NCBI RefSeq assembly: GCF_035556095.1
Contig: NZ_DATMFT010000005.1
Coordinates: 248,001-312,000, forward strand
Direction of reading: 5' to 3'
Source: Parapedobacter sp035556095
Lineage (GTDB): Bacteria > Bacteroidota > Bacteroidia > Sphingobacteriales > Sphingobacteriaceae
Length of the DNA stretch: 64,000 nucleotides
A program made the position numbers and the translations under genes. The notes below the pieces were generated by a model that saw only the letters and a list, made by a program, of their open reading frames with translations, was not told the DNA's origin and ran no database searches. This document shows positions 54,621 through 62,292 of this stretch, piece by piece (the stretch's first letter is position 1; the number at the start of each line of letters is the position of its first letter).

Positions 54621-55355
54621 ATGGAGTACATAAAAACAACACCTTACAAAGAATTAGAACCTTTTATTAATTTCTATTGGGAACTGAAAGGAAGTGAACT
54701 AGGCGGACAATGGGAGCGGGTTTTTCCTGATGGCTGTGCAGGTGTAGTAATGAGTTTAGGAGACAATTGTTTAACAGACAACGGTTCGGTCTCTATGGAA
54801 TTTGGAAAAACTTACGTAGTTGGCGCAATGACTTCATTCAAAGATAGTTTTATTGACAGTGATACATATTTATTGGGTGTGTGTTTTAAGCCTGCAACTT
54901 TCACTAATTTTTATGACTATGTCTCCCAACATGTATTAACTAATGACACTGTTGAGTTTGAAAAATCCAGTTCATTTAAAGTTGATAAAATCCTTCGCAA
55001 CCCATTCGATTATCTCAACCGATTTTTTTCGGACAGAATAAAAAACAAGACCAAACAATTACAGGCAGTCATTAATGATATACATTCAGCAAACGGACAA
55101 ATTAGTGTCTACGACCTGTCGAAACGACATTTTACAACTGTAAGACAATTAGAACGGAGTTTTAAGAAGAACATTGGGGTATCACCCAAAGAATACTCGA
55201 ATATTATTCGTTTTCAAAATGCTTTGAGCATAATTAGAAATTCAGATGAAAATCGGAGCTTATTGGATATTGCATTTGAGTGTGGCTATTATGACCATTC
55301 GCACCTAATCCATGATATTAAGAGGAACACAGGGTTGGTTCCTTCACAAATTTAA
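54621..55355 (+). CDS. AraC-family transcriptional regulator
   Basis: Protein of 244 residues. N-terminal sensor-like part begins with YKELEPFINFYWELKG and WERVFPDGCAGVVMSLGD, the DUF6597-like pattern. The C-terminal AraC HTH pair reads SVYDLSKRHFTTVRQLERSFKKNIGVSPKEYSNIIRF... DIAFECGYYDHSHLIHDIKRNTGLVPSQ. AT-rich codon use unlike the host genes suggests transfer. 72 bases upstream of a DHFR-fold reductase in the same direction, which it probably controls. Confidence 0.93.
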   Translation: MEYIKTTPYKELEPFINFYWELKGSELGGQWERVFPDGCAGVVMSLGDNCLTDNGSVSMEFGKTYVVGAMTSFKDSFIDSDTYLLGVCFKPATFTNFYDYVSQHVLTNDTVEFEKSSSFKVDKILRNPFDYLNRFFSDRIKNKTKQLQAVINDIHSANGQISVYDLSKRHFTTVRQLERSFKKNIGVSPKEYSNIIRFQNALSIIRNSDENRSLLDIAFECGYYDHSHLIHDIKRNTGLVPSQI

Positions 55356-55396
55356 TTTTGTCGCATTTTTCCAAAGCATCAGTATTTGTCTAAGAC

Positions 55397-55404
55397 TAAT
55401 TTTG
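55397..55404 (+). promoter_or_regulatory. -7 box before the island DHFR-fold gene
   Basis: TAATTTTG, a perfect TAnnTTTG, 23 bases before the ATG at 55428. No good -33 TTG at the right distance. Confidence 0.4.
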
Positions 55405-55427
55405 TAGAATATTAAAATTTAAGACAA

Positions 55428-55961
55428 ATGCGTAAAATATCACTTTTCATTGCAATGAGCTTAGACGGTTACATCGCAAAACCGAACGACGACCTCAGTT
55501 TCTTAAACCTTGTACAAAGGGAAGGCGAAGATTATGGCTACGGCAAATTTACTGACAGCATCGACACTTTGATTATTGGTAGGAAGACGTATGATTACGT
55601 GCTCAAGAATGTCGGCGTTTCCCATTATGACAACGGGCAGAGGGATGTATATGTTGTCACAAGAAACCAAAGACCAAAGATAGGCAGGACAACCTTTTTC
55701 ACCGGAAGTCTGCCTGATTTGGTCAAAAAATTGAAGTCTGAAGATGGAAAAAACATTTATTGTGATGGTGGAGCGGAAGTAATCAATGAATTATTGAAGC
55801 ACGACCTCATCGACGAATTTATCATTTCGGTTATACCGGTTTTGTTGGGCGAAGGCACAAGGCTATTTAAAGATGGGCGACCGGAACAACAACTCGAATT
55901 CGCGCAGGTGGAAACATTTGACACAGGATTAACCCAGTTGCATTACAAGAAAAAACAGTGA
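55428..55961 (+). CDS. DHFR-fold (RibD C-terminal) oxidoreductase
   Basis: Protein of 177 residues, start MRKISLFIAMSLDGYIAKPNDDL. Conserved blocks: IDTLIIGRKTYDYVL (about 44-58), IYCDGGAEVINELLKHDLIDEFIISVIPVLLGEGTRLF split over 107-144. Same superfamily as the gene at 4020 but distant. NADPH-dependent reductase of unknown substrate; not housekeeping DHFR. Part of the island with the AraC gene. Confidence 0.9.
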   Translation: MRKISLFIAMSLDGYIAKPNDDLSFLNLVQREGEDYGYGKFTDSIDTLIIGRKTYDYVLKNVGVSHYDNGQRDVYVVTRNQRPKIGRTTFFTGSLPDLVKKLKSEDGKNIYCDGGAEVINELLKHDLIDEFIISVIPVLLGEGTRLFKDGRPEQQLEFAQVETFDTGLTQLHYKKKQ

Positions 55962-56043
55962 GCCGTTAACTGGTACTCTTGTCCACAATTGTTTGAAAAT
56001 GATCACACAAATGACTTCACATTAAGCAATAACAATTTTTTCT

Positions 56044-56067
56044 ATACAAAATTTAGTATTTTTGTAT
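56044..56067 (+). promoter_or_regulatory. promoter/operator of the toxin-antitoxin pair
   Basis: Perfect inverted repeat ATACAAAA (56044-56051) / TTTTGTAT (56060-56067) overlapping a TATTTTTG -7 box (56057-56064). The antitoxin ATG follows four bases after the box, so autorepression at the promoter and a leaderless transcript are both likely. Confidence 0.65.
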
Positions 56068-56068
56068 T

Positions 56069-56272
56069 ATGGATACCATACTTATTCGTCCAAAGAACAA
56101 AACACAGCTGGAGGCTATTAAAGCTTTTGCTAAGGCATTGAAGATGGATTTTGAAACTAATGCTTCAGAAAGTCCGTATGATCCGGAGTTTGTCAAGAAA
56201 ATTCTCGACGGCCGGGAAGATGTCAAAAATGGCAAGGGAGTTAAAATTGCCCTAGAAGACTTATGGAAGTAA
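56069..56272 (+). CDS. DUF2683-type antitoxin
   Basis: Protein of 67 residues. Short N-terminal strand (MDTILIRPKNKTQLEAIKAF) followed by a helical, charged tail (KKILDGREDVKNGKGVKIALEDLWK), as in DUF2683 antitoxins. It neutralises the neighbouring YoeB-type toxin. The two genes overlap by ten bases, normal for such modules. Confidence 0.82.
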   Translation: MDTILIRPKNKTQLEAIKAFAKALKMDFETNASESPYDPEFVKKILDGREDVKNGKGVKIALEDLWK

Positions 56273-56538
56273 TCTATACTCCGCAGGCAGTTGAAGATTT
56301 GAACTACTGGAAAAAGTCTGGAAACAAAGCCATTCAAAAGAAAATACAACAACTTATCCTCGCCATTATAGAAAATCCATTTGAGGGAATTGGTAAACCT
56401 GAACCCTTGAAACACCAACTGTCCGGTTCCTGGTCAAGGCGGATCAATCGTGAACATCGCATAGTTTATGAAATTTACAATGATCATACCGTAGTGATTC
56501 TTGAAATCCAGTCACTCCGCGGCCACTACCTGAAATAA
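56263..56538 (+). CDS. Txe/YoeB-family mRNA-cleaving toxin
   Basis: Protein of 91 residues. YoeB blocks: TPQAVEDLNYWKKSGNKAIQKKI, PFEGIGKPEPLKHQLSGSWSRRINREHRIVYEI, ending SLRGHYLK. The Glu, Arg, His and C-terminal Tyr of the ribosome-dependent RNase are all present (EPLKH, RRINREHR, HYLK). Likely functional. It lies just before the right flanking repeat and can stabilise the island. Confidence 0.92.
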   Translation: MEVIYTPQAVEDLNYWKKSGNKAIQKKIQQLILAIIENPFEGIGKPEPLKHQLSGSWSRRINREHRIVYEIYNDHTVVILEIQSLRGHYLK

Positions 56539-56629
56539 CTATTGCACGCCATATCGTTGATGATATTTGTGGCATATTGACCTTCAAAAAGCATCAATAA
56601 TTGAACAAGGGGTTCGACTGTAATCCCTG

Positions 56630-56696
56630 ACACTCCGCCACCCAAAATGAAGCCCGGCAATAGCCGGGTTTTTCTGTTTAAAGAGGCGAGCCAAGC
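56630..56696 (+). repeat. island-flanking direct repeat, right copy
   Basis: Repeats the tRNA-Ser flank from the end of the tRNA through the terminator (identical AGCCCGGCAATAGCCGGGTT core) to GCGAGCCAAGC. Just before it, GGGGTTCGA and AATCCCT are kept with a five-base insertion, as in a degraded T-arm. Confidence 0.75.
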
Positions 56697-56761
56697 GTGC
56701 TTGAGCGAAGCCAGTTAAACAGAAAAAGGAATGAGCGTAGCGAATGGCTTCATTTTGGGTG
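56639..56761. repeat. nested inverted repeat at the island right end
   Basis: Outer arms: 16 bases, CACCCAAAATGAAGCC (56639-56654) and its complement (56746-56761). Inner arms: 13 bases, TTTTTCTGTTTAA (56669-56681) and its complement (56715-56727). The terminator hairpin lies between left arms. It looks like an inverted duplication of the tRNA-Ser flank. Confidence 0.8.
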
Positions 56762-56807
56762 AAGCCCCCCTCTCGGGATGGCTGCGGCCTTTGCATGTGG
56801 GGATTGA

Positions 56808-56906
56808 GCAACGCAGCCAATCCCTGTGCAACAAGGGCAAGATGTATTGAAGTTGGCTACGGATGATGAGTTGGGAAGAAAATTGCAGGATTTGGAATTA
56901 TTATAA
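56808..56906 (+). pseudogene. possible C-terminal remnant of an unidentified protein
   Basis: After an in-frame stop, 32 codons (ending TDDELGRKLQDLELL) run to TAA without a start. The tail looks like a real helical C-terminus. Origin unknown; could be chance. Confidence 0.25.
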
Positions 56907-56975
56907 GACGGTTAGTTTCGAACGTAAGCATTGATGTGGTACAAATGCCTATTGAGCGTATACGAATTTCTATTA

Positions 56976-57007
56976 TTTGTATTTGAGAGACAGTTTATCT
57001 AAATTTG
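56976..57007 (+). promoter_or_regulatory. promoter of the small antitoxin-like gene
   Basis: TTTG (56976-56979), 20 bases, TAAATTTG (57000-57007), only three bases before the ATG at 57011. Consensus match is perfect; the transcript would be leaderless. Confidence 0.65.
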
Positions 57008-57010
57008 TAT

Positions 57011-57238
57011 ATGGCTATATCATTAGATTCATCTTTGAATGAGCAACAGCTGATGATGTTGCGACTTTTCAAAAAGCCGCTGCCGGAGGCGGATTTTCAG
57101 GAACTACGTAAATTGGCGGTCAAGCTATTGAGTAAAAGGCTGGACGAAACTGTAGAAGCTTGGGAGACCGATAAAGAGATCGATGATTCTTATTACGACA
57201 AATTGAGTAAAGGACACTTCAGGAAATCGAAGCAGTGA
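57011..57238 (+). CDS. small antitoxin-like protein, partner apparently lost
   Basis: 75 residues from ATG 57011. Helical and charged, LLSKRLDETVEAWETDKEIDDSYYDKLSKGHFRK, the look of Bacteroidota antitoxins that precede PIN-type toxins. A GTG AAA TAC start of a second frame overlaps the stop (57236) as expected for such a toxin, but that frame ends after about 20 codons and loses similarity to PIN at once. The downstream gene is on the other strand. Toxin truncation at a recombination junction is inferred. Confidence 0.55.
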   Translation: MAISLDSSLNEQQLMMLRLFKKPLPEADFQELRKLAVKLLSKRLDETVEAWETDKEIDDSYYDKLSKGHFRKSKQ

Positions 57239-57261
57239 AATACTCCCGTGTATCCATCATT

Positions 57262-58677
57262 TTACATCACCTTAGCAAGATTTCCAAGCTGTTTTAATTT
57301 CCGACCTAAATCATCTGTCCAGGGTAGACCGATACAAAGACGCATACAGTTTTGAAATTGCTTTTGTAATGTAAACATTCTACCCGGTGCAATGCTTATA
57401 TGCCTTTTAAGAGCATAATTGTAAAGCTCTGTTGTATCAATTTCTTTCGGAAGTTCTACCCACAGGGCAAGCCCCCCTTGAGGTCGGCTTATTTTGGTTC
57501 CTTGCGGAAAATGTTCTGCAATAGTAAGCGCAAAATGCTGATAATTTTCCTGTAACCTTTTGCGGAAATGCCGAAGATGATTTTCATACCTACCTGTCAT
57601 TAAAAAGTTACCAACCGCTTCATTAATAACAGAATTAGAGGACAAAGAATGTACAAGTTTCAGTTTTAATATCTGGTCTTTGTATTTACCCGGAGCAACC
57701 CAACCCACACGATAACCCGGAGCAAGGGTTTTAGACACAGAACCGCACCACAAAACATTACCGTCCGTATCAAAAGACTTACAGCATTTCGGACGTTCAG
57801 CGTCAAAATAAATATCCCCATAAGTATCGTCCTCAATAAGCGGAATATTATACTTTGACAACAGGGCTACAACTTCTTTTTTGCTTTCATCAGGCATACA
57901 ATATCCCAAAGGCGTATTGAAATTAGGCACTAACAGACAGACATCTATTTTAGGTAATAGTTTTTTCAAAGCATCAATATCAATTCCGCTAACAGGATGC
58001 GTTGCAATTTCCAATACATTCAAACCTAAACTAACGGCAAGTTGCAGAATACCCGGATAACAAGGGCTTTCCAATGCCAACGTATCGCCCGGTTTGGTTA
58101 ATGCCATAAGACACAGAGCCAAAGCGTTCATACAGCCATTAGTCGTTATCAAATCGCTTTCCTTTACAGTCCCTTCCCAAGCCAATGAACGGGTAGCAAT
58201 CATTCTTCGCAGTTTTTCATTACCCTGTAAAGGCTCGTATTCCGTTCCCCCTTCTTTCAGTTCCCTTGTAGCAAGCATAATTTCTTTTTTCAGTTTTGCC
58301 AATGGCAAAAGATTACCAGACGGCACACCAATAGAAAAAAGCGTTAAATCGTTACGCCCCATAGTAGCATAAACACCGCTGATTAATTCGTTTGGTTCTA
58401 TATTATTAGCAACAGGTAAGGGTTTGCTTGCTTCAGGCAATGAAAGTTTCAGGTAATTCAATGGACTTACAAAATAACCCGATTGAGGTTTTGACTGTAC
58501 GAGTGATAGGGCTTCTAATTCAATAAAAACCCTTTTGGCAGTATTGATGCTTATTCCGTGTTCCTTGCTCAATATTCTTACAGACGGCAATCGCTCACCT
58601 GCTTTCAGCACACCTGTTTTAATTTTATTGGCAATGTTACCAGCTATCTCGTTGTATATAAAATCTTTCTTCACCAT
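57262..58677 (-). CDS. MocR-type regulator (GntR HTH fused to PLP aminotransferase fold)
   Basis: Protein of 471 residues. Winged GntR HTH at 1-75 (IYNEIAGNIANKIKTG, then LPSVRILSKEHGISINTAKRVFIELEALSLV). The rest is a fold-type I aminotransferase domain: TTNGCMNALALCL, LVPNFNTPLGYCMP, EDDTYGDIYF, and the PLP Lys in GSVSKTLAPGYRVGW. MocR proteins use PLP as ligand and often control an adjacent transporter or B6 gene. Divergent from an EamA transporter with direct repeats between. AT-rich, likely acquired. Confidence 0.94.
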   Translation of the reverse strand: MVKKDFIYNEIAGNIANKIKTGVLKAGERLPSVRILSKEHGISINTAKRVFIELEALSLVQSKPQSGYFVSPLNYLKLSLPEASKPLPVANNIEPNELISGVYATMGRNDLTLFSIGVPSGNLLPLAKLKKEIMLATRELKEGGTEYEPLQGNEKLRRMIATRSLAWEGTVKESDLITTNGCMNALALCLMALTKPGDTLALESPCYPGILQLAVSLGLNVLEIATHPVSGIDIDALKKLLPKIDVCLLVPNFNTPLGYCMPDESKKEVVALLSKYNIPLIEDDTYGDIYFDAERPKCCKSFDTDGNVLWCGSVSKTLAPGYRVGWVAPGKYKDQILKLKLVHSLSSNSVINEAVGNFLMTGRYENHLRHFRKRLQENYQHFALTIAEHFPQGTKISRPQGGLALWVELPKEIDTTELYNYALKRHISIAPGRMFTLQKQFQNCMRLCIGLPWTDDLGRKLKQLGNLAKVM

Positions 58678-58686
58678 GTAAATTTA

Positions 58687-58723
58687 ACTGTGTCCATTGA
58701 AATAACCAAAACTGTGACTGTGT
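58687..58723. promoter_or_regulatory. direct repeats between the MocR gene and the transporter
   Basis: ACTGTGT at 58687-58693 and 58717-58723, 30 bases apart, plus ACTGTG at 58711-58716. MocR regulators typically bind direct repeats spaced by helical turns, so this is a candidate operator. Confidence 0.45.
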
Positions 58724-58781
58724 TTATTTATTTTCTTTGCCGAATTTTGCATCAAAATTTAATACAGTACCAGAATTAAGT

Positions 58782-59657
58782 ATGGGTAAAGTAAAAGAAA
58801 ATACATCACAAGGTTGGTTGAATGGTTTTACCGGTGTGGTATTATTCAGTGGTTCATTACCCGCCACGAGAGTAGCGGTTTTAGAATTTAATCCAGTGTT
58901 CCTTACGGTTTCACGGGCTTCCATTGCAGGAATACTTGCACTTATCGCCTTGTTGCTATTTAAAGAAAAACGTCCCAACCAAGAGCAGATTTTCTCTTTG
59001 GCTATTGTGGCTCTTGGTGTGGTGGTAGGTTTTCCACTATTGAGTGCATTAGCATTACAGTATATCACTTCGGCTCATTCCATTGTCTTTGTGGGTATTT
59101 TACCCATGGCAACCGCTGTGTTTGGTATTATTCGTGGAGGCGAGCGACCGCGACCGATATTTTGGGTTTTCTCCATTATAGGTAGCCTTTTGGTTATAGG
59201 TTATGCGGTAGCACAAGGTCTAACAGCTTCCCCTGTTGGCGACATATTAATGCTTGGGGCTGTCATTCTTTGTGGATTAGGTTATGCAGAGGGAGCAAAA
59301 CTAACAAAAACACTAGGCGGTTGGCAGGTGATCTCTTGGTCCTTGGTGATTTCCTTGCCTGTGATGTTGCCTCTTGCGTTTATCTTTATGCCTGCATCCT
59401 TTTGGGACATTAGCACGGGGGCTTGGGTTGGCTTGGCTTATGTATCGTTATTCAGTATGTTCATTGCTTTCATTTTTTGGTATAAAGGCCTGGCACAGGG
59501 CGGAACGGCAACCGTAGGACAATTGCAGCTATTGCAACCGTTTTTTGGATTGGCATTAGCGTCTTTTTTGCTTCACGAAAAAGTAAGTGTCGGAATATTA
59601 GCCGTTACAGCCGGGGTAATTCTGTGTGTGGCAGGAACAAAAAAATTTGCTAAATAA
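58782..59657 (+). CDS. EamA/DMT-family membrane transporter
   Basis: About 291 residues from ATG 58782 (MGKVKENTSQGW); the upstream frame would need a TTG. Ten membrane helices in two EamA repeats: ASIAGILALIALLLFKE and SALALQYITSAHSIVFVGILP in the first; AFIFWYKGLAQGGTATVGQLQ and LLHEKVSVGILAVTAGVILC in the second. Exports or imports a small metabolite through the inner membrane; substrate unknown. Probably controlled by the divergent MocR regulator. Confidence 0.92.
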   Translation: MGKVKENTSQGWLNGFTGVVLFSGSLPATRVAVLEFNPVFLTVSRASIAGILALIALLLFKEKRPNQEQIFSLAIVALGVVVGFPLLSALALQYITSAHSIVFVGILPMATAVFGIIRGGERPRPIFWVFSIIGSLLVIGYAVAQGLTASPVGDILMLGAVILCGLGYAEGAKLTKTLGGWQVISWSLVISLPVMLPLAFIFMPASFWDISTGAWVGLAYVSLFSMFIAFIFWYKGLAQGGTATVGQLQLLQPFFGLALASFLLHEKVSVGILAVTAGVILCVAGTKKFAK

Positions 59658-59674
59658 AAATTAACAAAAAGATA

Positions 59675-60073
59675 ATGATAGCAGATATTCAAAAGAGTAA
59701 CATCAACGATATAGAAGAAATATTCCGGCTTTACAAAATAGCAACCGATTTCCAAAAATCAAGGTTCACAGTCCATTGGCCGGAGTTTGAAAGAACCCTT
59801 ATTGAAACAGAAATATTCGAACACCGGCAATGGAAAATAACCATTGAAAATAGAATTGCCTGTATTTGGGCAACCACATTTAGCGACCCACAAATATGGG
59901 GAGAACGAAACAATGAGCCGTCAGTATATATCCATCGAATTGCTACAAATCCTGATTTCAGAGGGCATAATTTCGTAACGGAAATCGTAAAATGGGCTAA
60001 AGAATATGCCAAAGAAAACGGCAAGAAATATATACACAGGGCCTACCAGCCCATTATGATAATGCAACCGTGA
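59675..60073 (+). pseudogene. GNAT acetyltransferase, C-terminally truncated
   Basis: 132 residues. The GNAT acetyl-CoA site is present (SVYIHRIATNPDFRGHNFVTEIVKWAKEYAKENGKKYI split around 88-122), but the sequence then changes to HRAYQPIMIMQP and stops, where family members continue for some 30-40 residues with the last strand and helix. No simple frameshift restores it; the following 70 bases look unrelated. Truncation at a junction is likely, so activity is doubtful. Lies 17 bases after the EamA gene. Confidence 0.75.
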
Positions 60074-60210
60074 GTTTGTTCCAAATCGAACCGTAGCAGG
60101 GGCAACCATGTTAATACGTGATGAGGTGAATTTTAGTTACATATGTTATGAGGTTTGCTAAAATCGGTACTGATAAAAGAATTGGAAGAAAAACAAAAAT
60201 ATACAGAAGT

Positions 60211-60945
60211 ATGAATGAAGAAATTTTACAAAACATTGCCACTATACAGGAACGGATAAACAATGCCTGTATAAACTGTGACAGAAACCCCGATGAAGTA
60301 AAATTGCTATTGGCGACCAAAACTGTACCTGCCGAACGTATCAGAATTGCATTACAGGCAGGCCATACATTGATAGCGGAAAACAAAGTGCAGGAACTTA
60401 AAGAAAAATATGAGGCACTACTGGATGTTCCACACACCAACCATTTTATCGGGCATTTACAGACCAATAAAATCAAAGACCTTTTGAAATACGATGTGTC
60501 CTGTATTCAGTCGCTTGACCGCTTGGATTTGGCAGAGAAGTTACATCAACGGTTACAGTTTGAAAACAAAACCATAGAAGTACTGATACAGGTAAATACT
60601 TCGTTTGAGGAAAGCAAATTTGGTACAAGCCCCGATAATGCCGTTGAGTTGGTAAAGCAGGTTGCACAATTGAAAACCCTGAAAATAAAAGGCTTGATGA
60701 CCATAGGTCTGTTTAGTGCCGAAATGGAAAAAGTGCGTAAATGTTTTCGTTTGCTCAAAAGCATTCAACAACAGATTATTGCTTTGGATATACCCAATGT
60801 AGAAATGCAAGAGTTGTCGATGGGTATGAGTGGTGATATGGAAACAGCCATCGCAGAGGGAGCAACCATCGTGAGGGTAGGTACGGCAATCTTCGGACAA
60901 AGGCCCACGCCCGATACCTATTATTGGAACGAAAATCAGCCGTAG
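60211..60945 (+). CDS. YggS-type PLP homeostasis protein
   Basis: Start at ATG 60211 (MNEEILQNIATIQERI); the frame is open to 60148 with a non-conserved basic extension. About 244 residues, alanine-racemase-like TIM barrel. PLP Lys37 in KLLLATKTVP, then IAENKVQELKEKYEAL, HFIGHLQTNKIK, LQSLDRLDLAEK-like, LIQVNTSFEESKFG and the phosphate site ELSMGMSGDMETAIAEGATIVRVGTAIFG. Maintains free PLP levels. AT-rich; ends three bases before the FecR gene. Clustering with a MocR gene suggests a vitamin-B6 theme. Confidence 0.94.
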   Translation: MNEEILQNIATIQERINNACINCDRNPDEVKLLLATKTVPAERIRIALQAGHTLIAENKVQELKEKYEALLDVPHTNHFIGHLQTNKIKDLLKYDVSCIQSLDRLDLAEKLHQRLQFENKTIEVLIQVNTSFEESKFGTSPDNAVELVKQVAQLKTLKIKGLMTIGLFSAEMEKVRKCFRLLKSIQQQIIALDIPNVEMQELSMGMSGDMETAIAEGATIVRVGTAIFGQRPTPDTYYWNENQP

Positions 60946-60948
60946 AAT

Positions 60949-62292
60949 TTAATTCTTCGTGCCAACCCAGGCCAATCTTCCACGGCCATGTAATCGATCC
61001 ATCAAATCCAGCGAGTCGCTTACCCGATCCCGCAACCGGCCGGGGTCAAGATCCGGACCGCAAAAACTAATTAAGCCGTTGCTTTTATACATGGGTATCC
61101 CCGCCTCGCGAATGTAGCCAAAGACTTTTTCCAACGGATCGTTGTAATGGATCGAAGCAGTTACGGTCGCTTGTTCGGGGATGCAACTTACACTTTTTAT
61201 CCTCAAATCGTATTTTCGGTCCATCTCCAGCACAAAAGCCCGCATCGAGACGTTCCGGTAGGTCAATGTCTTCGTGGTCCACGCCACGGCCTTCCGCGGG
61301 TCCACCTGTGTCACATCAGACAATTTCATGGTCATATTTCCTTCGGCATCCGTGCAGCACCGGTCGTAGGTAACCTGATCGCCCATTCTGGTGAGTATCC
61401 TATACCCGTCATCGATGGGGAATTGGCCATCTACCCTCCCCCGCAGCAGTACAACCCTCGTATCCGTGCGGTTGGCCAACACGGTAAATTCCCCCTCCCG
61501 CGTTTCTAACCAACCATTGGCCGTATGGAGCACGAGTGTTTGCGGCCGCTGATCCGCATCCCGCCGAACCTCGACCAATGCCCGGCCTACCAAGTTGATT
61601 TCCATATTCGGAGCGCCTCGGTCCTCCATCGGAAAGGACAAGCTGGAGCCGGCATCCAACCGTATTAAGCTCCCATCCGGGAGCCTCACCACGCACTGCT
61701 GCTGTGCCCCGGTAACCACCCGGATGTCTGGCTGCTGGCCCGCCGAAGTGGCAAACTGCGACGGCAGCAGCACCACTTCGAGCACGCCATCGTCTCGGCG
61801 CCACAACTCCGCATCGCCAAAGCGATGTACCAATCCGGTTTCACCCTTACCTACCGGCGCGCTAACCTCAGCGCCCCAGTGTACGGTACAGGCGAATTCG
61901 GATGCCGGAATCCGGTTGCCGGGCATCACCAATTTTTCGTAGGCAGACGGCACCGTCCGCGCTGCCCGCCATTCGTTGATGGCCAACGTACTCCAACCGA
62001 TCAACCACACCGCGGCTATACCGGCACACACCCGTATGCCCCGAGTAAGTAATAGCCTGATATACTGCTTCCGCTCCGCACGGATAATAGCACCGGCATC
62101 GATGCTTTGCTGCCCAGATACGCCCTTCGAGTATTCCGCTGCCATTTCCTCCAACACCCCCATCTCCACCTCAAGCAGCTTATCTTCTTCGTAGATCAAT
62201 TGGGCCGCTTTGAGTAGCGCGGCATCCCGTCCACTCAATTTACCTTCCAGGCTCAGCCGGATGATTTTCTTGATAGTTGCCAAATCGTACAT
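60949..62292 (-). CDS. FecR-family anti-sigma factor
   Basis: Protein of 447 residues. N-terminal cytoplasmic part binds the sigma factor; a membrane helix at about 87-106 (GIRVCAGIAAVWLIGWSTLA); a periplasmic FecR domain with VVTGAQQQCVVRLPDGSLIRLDAGSSLSFP; and a C-terminal DUF4974-like part (ASIHYNDPLEKVFGYIREAGIPMYK). Transduces a TonB-receptor signal to the sigma factor. Its start overlaps the sigma stop by one base (TAATG). The expected downstream SusC/SusD genes are missing; an AT-rich segment abuts its stop. Confidence 0.92.
   Translation of the reverse strand: MYDLATIKKIIRLSLEGKLSGRDAALLKAAQLIYEEDKLLEVEMGVLEEMAAEYSKGVSGQQSIDAGAIIRAERKQYIRLLLTRGIRVCAGIAAVWLIGWSTLAINEWRAARTVPSAYEKLVMPGNRIPASEFACTVHWGAEVSAPVGKGETGLVHRFGDAELWRRDDGVLEVVLLPSQFATSAGQQPDIRVVTGAQQQCVVRLPDGSLIRLDAGSSLSFPMEDRGAPNMEINLVGRALVEVRRDADQRPQTLVLHTANGWLETREGEFTVLANRTDTRVVLLRGRVDGQFPIDDGYRILTRMGDQVTYDRCCTDAEGNMTMKLSDVTQVDPRKAVAWTTKTLTYRNVSMRAFVLEMDRKYDLRIKSVSCIPEQATVTASIHYNDPLEKVFGYIREAGIPMYKSNGLISFCGPDLDPGRLRDRVSDSLDLMDRLHGRGRLAWVGTKN

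Larger units (their letters stand above)
56539..57010. other. gene-free segment with island right end and remnant DNA
   Basis: Holds the right flanking repeat, a nested inverted repeat and a short C-terminal protein remnant (56808-56906), each listed separately. The rest has no supported gene. Confidence 0.6.

Noticed and set aside
56584..56820. 78-codon frame on the minus strand over the island right end
   Set aside because: It reads through the terminator, the inverted repeat and tRNA-derived sequence; an artefact.
56808..56906. Similarity of the remnant tail (TDDELGRKL) to the MocR C-terminus (TDDLGRKL)
   Set aside because: Only a few residues, different strand and spacing; chance cannot be excluded, so not claimed as a duplicated fragment.
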